Positions 46,087-64,000 of a DNA stretch of 64,000 bases are shown piece by piece. The notes under the pieces are model-generated. The model saw only the letters and a program-made list of their open reading frames with translations, did no database searches and was not told the DNA's origin. Both the position numbers and the translations under genes were made by a program. The stretch is from Globodera rostochiensis (lineage: Eukaryota; Nematoda; Chromadorea; Rhabditida; Heteroderidae): positions 956,001-1,020,000 of the forward strand of contig JAEVLN010000014.1 of the NCBI GenBank assembly GCA_018350325.1. The letters are read 5' to 3'. Numbering within the stretch: the first letter of the stretch is position 1; each line of letters begins with the position of its first letter.

Positions 46087-49000
46087 ATGTCGTCCCCATC
46101 CCCGACATTCCCATCGCAATTCAAACACACCGCCGTCGTCGGCAACGGCACCAGCAGTACCGGTGGACGCTCGCCGATGCGCCGCGTGTCGCTGCCCTCC
46201 GCGTTGCCGCCTCCGCGCACGCCCAACTCGCTGAGTCCAAAGCTCGGATTCCTCAAGGTCCAGTGCCAAAACAACAAAAAAATGTGCCAAAATTTGTTTC
46301 GAATTTGTACTACAAAAAAAAATTGAACTCTGTTTTGGTGGCGTCAAAAATTATTGGAACAAAAAAAAACCGACATCAAATGGACGACGTTTCATTCCGT
46401 TTTGGAAAAGTTTACTCATTGCGATTTTTGATCAACATGGGAATATTCTTTCTACGTATTTCAAAATGATTTGTTATATTATGACCATTCTTGGTATTTT
46501 TGTCACCTGGGGGGATTTGTGAATGGATTTTGCTCGGACGACCAAATTTGATTTCGATTTTTTTTCAACAACATTTTGCCACATTTCAGGAAATTTCCGA
46601 ATTTGACATCGACCCGCCATTCATTTCGCCGGCATGCTCCTCAAGTTCAAGGTGAATATGCCAACAACAATTTTAATTACAAATTTGATAATGGCGATTT
46701 AAAAATGTTTTTTTAATTATGAAAACATTTACCTATCTATTTTTGGTGGTTCGTTTACTTGTGTCAACAATGAATAATGCCCTCTCCCCCGGAAATTGTG
46801 TAACTCTAATCCCATTTTCAAAAAGCCCTTTTTTTGGCGGGTGCCACACGCCGCTTGGCACCCGCCGTGTGAAAATGAATGGTGGCACTCCCGCAACAAT
46901 TTGGGGTTGGATGATGAGGCGATTGGCACGCGTCTGGTGGCATTAAAATGGTCGATGGAATGCTGCGCTTTGCCTTTCGTACAATGCAAAATTTTTGTTT
47001 TGTGTGAAATTGGACACCAATCTTTCGTCTGTCCCCCCCCCCCCCCTGCGGGTGCCATAAGAGCCCTTGCAGCGTCCCAGTGAATGGCATGGCACCCCGG
47101 GGGTTTGGGGACGGGAGGGAGTTGCATATGAATTTCAGGCCCGAAATAAATGATTAAAATAGCAATTTTGAAGCCTCCGATTAGTTCCAGCTGACCCGAA
47201 AGTGACAGCGCTGAAGCGGCCCGGAATGCCCTCAGGGCATCAACCCGTACAAAAACCGCTTCAGGCTTAAAAAACCTCAAGGCAACAGCTCTTAGGGGGG
47301 GGGGGGGAGGGAATTGAGGCCATAAAGTGACGGGGCCGCCGCCTCTGGGACGGACTAAAAGGTTCCAAAAACGTGCCACGCGCCTTCTTTTAATGGAATT
47401 TGGAATTTGGCCAAGGTGGGCAATGTGTGGAAGGCACAAATGCCGTACAAATGGGGCACTTTTTGAGCCATAGCTAATGAATGACGCCATCGTCGAAATG
47501 AATGAAATCATTGAGGCTAATCGGCAAGTTTATATGCCAAATTTTATTTTTTGGCTCCATTTCGGATGTTATAATTCAAAAATCCTAACATATTCCAATT
47601 TTTTAAACAATTAAGTTTAATTGCGCAGGCGCAATTAAAAATGCCAATTAGCCGCGCGGGGGTGGGCTTGGTGCCGTCTGATTATAAAGCACAAAAAATC
47701 AAATACATTTTGGAAATGTTTGTGCCATTACCCGCTCATTATGGGTGAAAGGGCTAATTATTTTGTGCCCTTTGGCCCATTGCGTGAAAAAGAATCCCGC
47801 GGGGGATGAGACACAAAGCCAACCGCCGCTAAATTTGAATTGCAAAATGAGACGCCCCCTGCCCCTTTTACGTCATTATTATTGACCTATTGAAACATAA
47901 TCGTTGAAGCATTGGCACAGACCAGACGTAATTCACAACATTTTTGGAAAGTTGCATAAATAAATATATACGAGAAAATTCCAAAACATTCGCCCATTTT
48001 TTATTAAATAAATTTTATTTGCTGAACCAACCAAGCCTATTTATTCTAAAAGAAATTTGTTTTTGTTTGTGAATTCTTCAAAAGTAAAAAATAAAATTCA
48101 TTGCCATTTCATTGTGTCAAGACAAAATGTCAAAGTGCCAACCAGGCCAAACGCTCAAAATGCCAATGGGCCAAAAACGGTCAAAATGTCAACCTCGCCA
48201 AAAATTTTGACTTTTTACTTTAAAAACGATTAAAAATTATATACTTATGATAATTAGAGAATTTTTTGCCAGGCAGTTGACCGTTTTAGGTAGGGTTCCT
48301 CCCCGACCCCCGATATGGCCAACCCCGGCCTCCCCGACCCCCGACTTTCCCGCCCCGAGGGGTCGGGGAGGAACTTTAGTTTTAGGCATGGTTAGAATTT
48401 AGTTTAGTTCCCAAATTGATTCGAATGACCGGTCAAACATCGGTCTGTCAGGGTATCGGTCGGTTAGCTACAAAAGCAATTTTCACCCAAATTTTGTCAA
48501 TTTAATATCGGTTCCAAATTAATTCAATCAAATTTAATTTAAATTAGTGCCGACACATCGCCAATGCTTCTATCGCAATGCTTCCAACGGCCGGCCTCCG
48601 CCCGCCTCTACCGCCGCAACCCGCACCACCGGCACAGTCAGCCGAACTCGCCGAGCACGCGCAAAGCGCGCATTTTTAACCGCCAATCGGTGGCCGACGA
48701 ACGGACAGTGCCAAAAGAAGAAGAAGACGACGGATTTCGGTGGACGGACGTCGACGGATTTTACGGTGGGAGGAAGGCAATTGAAATTATTAAAAGATGA
48801 CGAAATTATGAATGAAGCAGTTCAAACAAATTTATACAATTTTTTAAATAACAAATTGCAATATTAAATTATTTATTGTTTTTAGGTCGAAAAAATTCGA
48901 TACCGCTCCAACAATTGTTGACCAACGACTTGGCACTGTTGAACGGCGCGAATTTGTTGGCCGATTACGGCGACACAAAGCCATCGATGGTCAACAACGG

Positions 49001-51846
49001 CCTCAACAGTAACAACAACCATTTAATACCGTTGAATGTGGAGCAACAACAACAGCAACAGCAGCAGGTGTGCAAGGGCAAAAGAGGGTCAACAAAATGC
49101 CAATATGGCAAAAATAATGCGTAAAGCAATGAGGAATATTCAAATGTGGCATTTGTTCAATTCGCACAACAACAACCCCTTTTCTGTAGATGAACATCCC
49201 CTCGGACATAACGGAAGACGAGGACGAGGAGGACGGAACAACGTACAAAGGTGTCATCCAGCAGCAGCAGCAGAGGCGCGACATGGAACTGAACCAGCAG
49301 GAGATGAACGGGCAGCCCATAGACAAGGTTGGGGTGGTTGATTGGGTGGGTATTGAATTGTTTCCTAAAAGGACAATATATTTTATCGGGCAGATCAAAT
49401 TGCAGATAAATATGAGCCGAAGTTTGGGCATGCCGCAGCCGTTGTTGGACTCGCCAACAAAGCGTAAATTGTTTATGAGCTCGAAGATGCGCAGTTATGA
49501 GGGCGGCACAAAAGAGGTGCGCAACAATTCGCATAAATATTTTTAAATTGCCGAAATTTAATTCGTATTCAATTTAGCACCTCGATACGGAAGAGGAGGA
49601 AAATGATGGGGAGGCGGAGGCGCAATATGACCAATTGGACAGATCCTTCAGTGCCAAAGTCAAATTTGCGTCCAATTATGACGCGTTTCCGCTTGCCGAC
49701 GGCGGTAAATGAAATAAATTTTTAAAAAAAATTTTAAATTTAAATTTTTTTAGACTTAGAAGAAGCTCAAAGTGAGCGCAAATTGGCGAAAGAGAAGCGG
49801 AAGCGGGTCCGCACAACACAGCAACGGACGGCACAGCGTTTACGGCACTTCAGCATTGACGCGTATGGACAACGCGTCGTGGACAGCGGGGTGAGTGTCC
49901 CCGTGGGGGAAATTTTGAATTTAAAAATAAATTTGTTTTCAGACCAGAACTGTCCGGGCATCAATTGGTCCAAAAACGCTGGCGGCGCAACAGCCCAGTG
50001 AGTAAAAAAAAAAAAAGAAGCATAAATTCAAAGAAAAATAATCTCAAAACAAATTCAAAAAAATGTATCCCTGACAAATTTTAGAACCAACAAATGATTT
50101 TTTTTTTGCGATTAATTAATGAAAAATAGAAAATTTAGGGAGTTCAAAAAGTCGACGCGCGACATGCCCCGAAATTTGGTTGAGCGCCGCCGAAGACAGT
50201 CAATTGCCGCGGGTTAATTGCGCACTGAGACTTTATGGCCTAATGAATTGCGGCAAGAAAACGGTGGCAAAACAGGCGAGAAAATGCATTCAATTATTAA
50301 ATTATAAAATATATTTGCCAACACATACATTAAATTATAAAATATATTTGCCAACACATACATTAAATTATAAAATATATTTGCCAACACATTAATTAAA
50401 TTAAACATAAATTTATTATTAAATTATAAAATATATTTGCCAACACATTAATTAAATTAAACATAAATTTATCATTAAATTATAAAATATATTTGCCAAC
50501 ACATTAATTAAATTAAACATAAATTTATTATTAAATTAAAACTACATTTGCCAACACATTAATTAAATTAAACATAAATTTATTATTAAATTAAAAATAT
50601 ATTTGCCAACACATTAATTAAATTAAACATAAATTTATGTTAAATTTCAGTTAGCCTCCTCTCTGGAGTTGGAAAGTCCCAACGAAGACTTGGCCTCCAT
50701 CGACAGTGAAGACTTGCAAAGACCGTACCGGACGGTCGGATTTCTGCTGAATGAGCGCGAAATTCAAATGGAAATTATTCAGGGCTCTCTTTTGCCCGAG
50801 GCAATGCGAAAATATTTATTTTTTTAATTACATTTTTCAATTTGCAGAATCGTCACTTTACACCCGGCGGAGAAATGACCATTTTTGCGGGTAAAATTAA
50901 ATTTAATTTAATTGTATTTAAAAATTAAATGAAATAATCAAAATGATATTTATCGATATTAATTTTACATTCTTTTTCAGTCGTTTATTCGGTGGACAAC
51001 CGCGAATCGTTCATTCGGGCCTCCCAAATTCTGCTCCGTCTCTATAAGGAAGCGCCGGAGGCGTCGGCCAAAAGGGGCCGCGGGCGCAAATCCGTCGACA
51101 AAGACAAAGTGTCACTAATTTTGGTCCGTTTTGAGACAAAATGTCACTAATTTTGGTCCGTTTTGAGACAAAGTGTCACTAATTTTGGTCCGTTTTGAGA
51201 CAAAGTGTCACTAATTTTGGTCCGTTTTGATGGGGGAGGGGCACATTTTGTAATTGGCATTAAAAACAAAATGCCAAATTTGACTAAAAACATCGTTTTT
51301 TGAATACGTAAAAATTTGTAATAAATTTTTGCATCTTCCAACCATCAGATTGCCAACAAAATTGACTTGCAGCGCAAGAGACGGGTCAGCCCCATCGGTG
51401 GGTGGACAAAATATTTTATGAATTAAAATTTGAATAAATAAATTTTAAGAGGGCAAAATGCTGGCCAAAATTTACAAATGCCCTTTTGTGGAACTGTCGG
51501 CGATGCTGTCGGCCAACATGGACACGCTGTGGAGTGAAGTGCTACGAAAACTACAAAAATATTTGCAGGTACGGCACAATTTTTAAAACTGTGGCATAAT
51601 TAGGTGGCGTATTTCCAAAGCTTGCTTTTTGTGGCAAAATGTGCCAACGCCGTTGGGGTTATTTGAAATTTTTGAATGGCACAGACTCGCGAGCGGCTGA
51701 TGCTGCAGCAACGTCGCGACAGTTCCGGCGACACCGCAACGCCCTCGTCGCCGCGGCACGCGCTCGTCAATCGCCTTTTTGAACGCACGCGACGTTTTGC
51801 CAAGTCGTGCGAGGACTGGATTGCCGCCCGAATTGTGACCATATGA
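46087..51846 (+). CDS. RGK-like (Rad/Gem/Kir) GTPase with long N-terminus, 671 aa
   Basis: Sixteen exons, all phase-consistent: 46087-46257, 46590-46651, 48548-48765, 48886-49067, 49190-49327, 49394-49516, 49578-49704, 49754-49890, 49943-49997, 50139-50275, 50651-50800, 50848-50890, 50981-51123, 51349-51397, 51450-51568, 51685-51846. The last third is a Ras-fold domain. The P-loop is GLMNCGKKT. Then come VVYSVDNRESFIRAS, the G4 motif ANKID, the G5 motif VELSAM, and a basic C-terminal helix RRFAKSC resembling the calmodulin-binding end of RGK proteins. RGK proteins inhibit voltage-gated calcium channels and alter the cytoskeleton. The Ser/Thr after GK is Lys, and the DxxG/DTWE switch-II motif is not visible, so GTP hydrolysis is doubtful. 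The first 400 residues are disordered, Ser/Pro/Gln-rich and partly acidic. Introns 10 and 11 use GC donors. The 66-bp intron 5 is in frame and could be retained. Confidence 0.85.
46834..46867. repeat. Hairpin inside RGK intron 2
   Basis: GGCGGGTGCC and GGCACCCGCC form a perfect 10-bp stem with an 11-nt loop. It sits in the large intron; no gene or known RNA is evident around it. Confidence 0.5.
48291..48378. mobile_element. 88-bp foldback MITE in RGK intron 2
   Basis: Ends TAGGGTTCCTCCCCGACC and GGTCGGGGAGGAACTTTA. The same 8 bp GTTTTAGG flanks both sides (48283-48290 and 48379-48386). Confidence 0.85.
50297..50645 (+). repeat. AT-rich tandem repeat in RGK intron 10
   Basis: Three copies of a 36-bp unit (TTATAAAATATATTTGCCAA plus CACATACATTAAA), then about five copies of a 66-bp unit that embeds the shorter unit and adds TTAATTAAATTAAACATAAA. 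It fills the intron between a GC donor and a TTTCAG acceptor. Confidence 0.9.
51103..51230 (+). repeat. 4 x 32-bp array spanning the exon 13 donor
   Basis: Units start at 51103, 51135, 51167 and 51199. Each contains CACTAATTTTG|GTCCGTTTTGA. The first unit's coding half is the end of RGK exon 13; units 2-4 lie in the intron. Only the first donor keeps the frame, since reading on into the second unit meets a TAA. Confidence 0.95.
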
Positions 51847-52066
51847 TCGGTCAAGACACCAAATATTGATTGATCACAAATTGTACGCATGATTTGGGCC
51901 GATCAGATCATCTGCTGATCTGATCACTGAACTGATCGGTAAACTTGGACCATTTGAATCGTTCAAGCATTTCCATACCCAACGGGCAAACCCATCAACC
52001 AATTCCGATGATTATGCGTTAATTGATAGATTAATGCGCATATTTACAATGAAAGAATTGTGCGAA

Positions 52067-54190
<2,124 letters not shown>

Positions 54191-55223
54191 TCATTCAAAA
54201 CTTAAATTATTGGCGTTTTTTGTTTTGTATGAATTTGCCTTGTGGGGGGGGGGGGGTATTCGTACTGGAAACCGGCCAAATCGAGATCCCGAATTCAATC
54301 CCGCGAGTCCCGAGAAATCCCGTCGAGACTCCGGTCCGCGCCCGATCCCTAATCTATTTGTACTCGGTTGGTGGGTTCGTCAAACAAGAAAGGCAATTTA
54401 AAATCGAATAATTTCTAGGTCGTTAGAATCCATATCGGAGTTCGGGATTCGAATTGGTCTATATATACGGAGGTCAGATTTGGATTTTACATTCCGGAAA
54501 GCTTACTTTAAAAAAAGGATTTTAACAAAATTGGGCACCAATTCAGTAAGATTGCTTTTTTGGAGAATTGCACATAAAAATTCAAAATTAATAAACAAAA
54601 AGACTAAAAAATTTTAACATTTAAAATTAACAAAATTCTAATTTTGTTGTTTACTAAACTAATTCAGCAAGCAAGTGGCTTTAGGTATGTTAGCCTAAGT
54701 TATGCAAAGAGCTCCTCAAATTTTGCTCTCCCGCCACAATTTGTTGTCAAGGAAACCGCCAAATGAAAAGAACTCAAATTTTGAAAATGTGAAATTTTCA
54801 TTTTTACGAATTAAAGAAAAGTTAAATGAATAGAGCAAAAATAGTACGAAATTCGAATTGTTTTTAGTGCCGACTTCCGACCCATCGACGGCATTTTAAA
54901 ATTGGGCACCGTAATATTATGACAGAAAAGGCCAAAATTTTTAGTATTTTTGGTCTGACGGCACTGAAACTTATCGGACCGGCCACCTACAACCTTTGAG
55001 ACAACAAAGAATATTCTTTCAAACAGCTTCATAAACTTTCTAAGGCGCAACAAATACAGTAACAAAATGCCAAAAAGAAAAAGTTACAAAAAAATATTAA
55101 TGGAAATTGTTAATTAATAAAAGGTCCCATCAATTAATTCTCAACGGTTAATATGGCGGCGAAAAGTTGTTTATAGTGGAATTATTACAGTTTGCTGGAT
55201 AATATAAATTTCGCGTTGCAATT
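54191..55223. other. Intergenic between two minus-strand genes
   Basis: No gene seen. A G run lies at 54244-54255. The segment 54260-54345 has CCCGAGAAATCCCG-type inverted motifs ending CCCGATCCCTA, like the foldback family, but its other end and flanks are not clear. Confidence 0.5.

Positions 55224-64000
<8,777 letters not shown>

Noticed and set aside
46729..47511. 260-codon minus-strand frame inside RGK intron 2
   Set aside because: Low-complexity translation through G and C runs and a hairpin; no family motif, no promoter or splice context. Kept open as a very weak possibility.
50139..50275. Apparent frameshift before the RGK P-loop
   Set aside because: A first reading put a stop at the GGTTAA; rechecking the phase of exon 9 (one leftover base plus GG) gives a fully open frame, so no frameshift exists.

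Overview
This window is eukaryotic, and everything in it points to a nematode. Genes are broken into many short exons by short AT-rich introns. The gene families are a TWK-type K2P potassium channel, a CK1/TTBK-like kinase of the kind expanded in nematodes, an atypical copine (CPNA-type) and an F-box protein. Signal-peptide genes, abundant small foldback DNA elements, and an unusually high share of introns with GC rather than GT donors (14 of about 118 reconstructed introns) suggest a tylenchid plant parasite, possibly a cyst nematode (Globodera/Heterodera). That last step is inference. All gene models were spliced by eye; in every multi-exon model the phases agree across all junctions and the frame runs to a stop codon.

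Layout. 1-5.3 kb: repeats, a small hypothetical minus-strand gene, an F-box gene (+) and a degenerate CK1/TTBK-like kinase (-) with a TATA box. 5.9-9.6 kb: ribonucleotide reductase large subunit (-, 13 exons). 9.6-12.6 kb: gene-poor, with a near-perfect 211-bp inverted repeat and a second foldback. 12.6-18.6 kb: a 19-exon K2P channel (+) with a polyglutamine tract and a very long C-terminal tail. 19.4-23.0 kb: a 13-exon gene of unknown function (+). 24.0-26.7 kb: a small secreted-protein gene whose intron holds a tandem array of splice-acceptor copies, then a Ser/Pro/Met-rich protein. 27.2-33.2 kb: a 20-exon ankyrin-repeat protein (+) carrying a hAT-like insertion exactly at a splice donor. 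33.4-34.8 kb: a second secreted-protein gene related to the first. 36.2-39.0 kb: cytochrome P450 (+). 39-46 kb: a gene desert rich in C tracts. 46.1-51.8 kb: an RGK-like (Rad/Gem/Kir) GTPase (+, 16 exons). 52.1-54.2 kb: a 515-residue unknown protein (-). 55.2-64.0 kb: the 3' part of a giant atypical copine gene (-), including a 6.6-kb uninterrupted exon that continues past the window edge.

The genes do not form one pathway; they are independent transcription units. The most unusual themes are: (1) two paralogous secreted-protein genes with the same phase-1 intron placed just after the signal peptide; (2) three places where a splice site itself has been tandemly duplicated; (3) many GC-AG introns; (4) a family of small hAT-like foldback elements with 8-bp target duplications, one of which duplicated a live splice donor.
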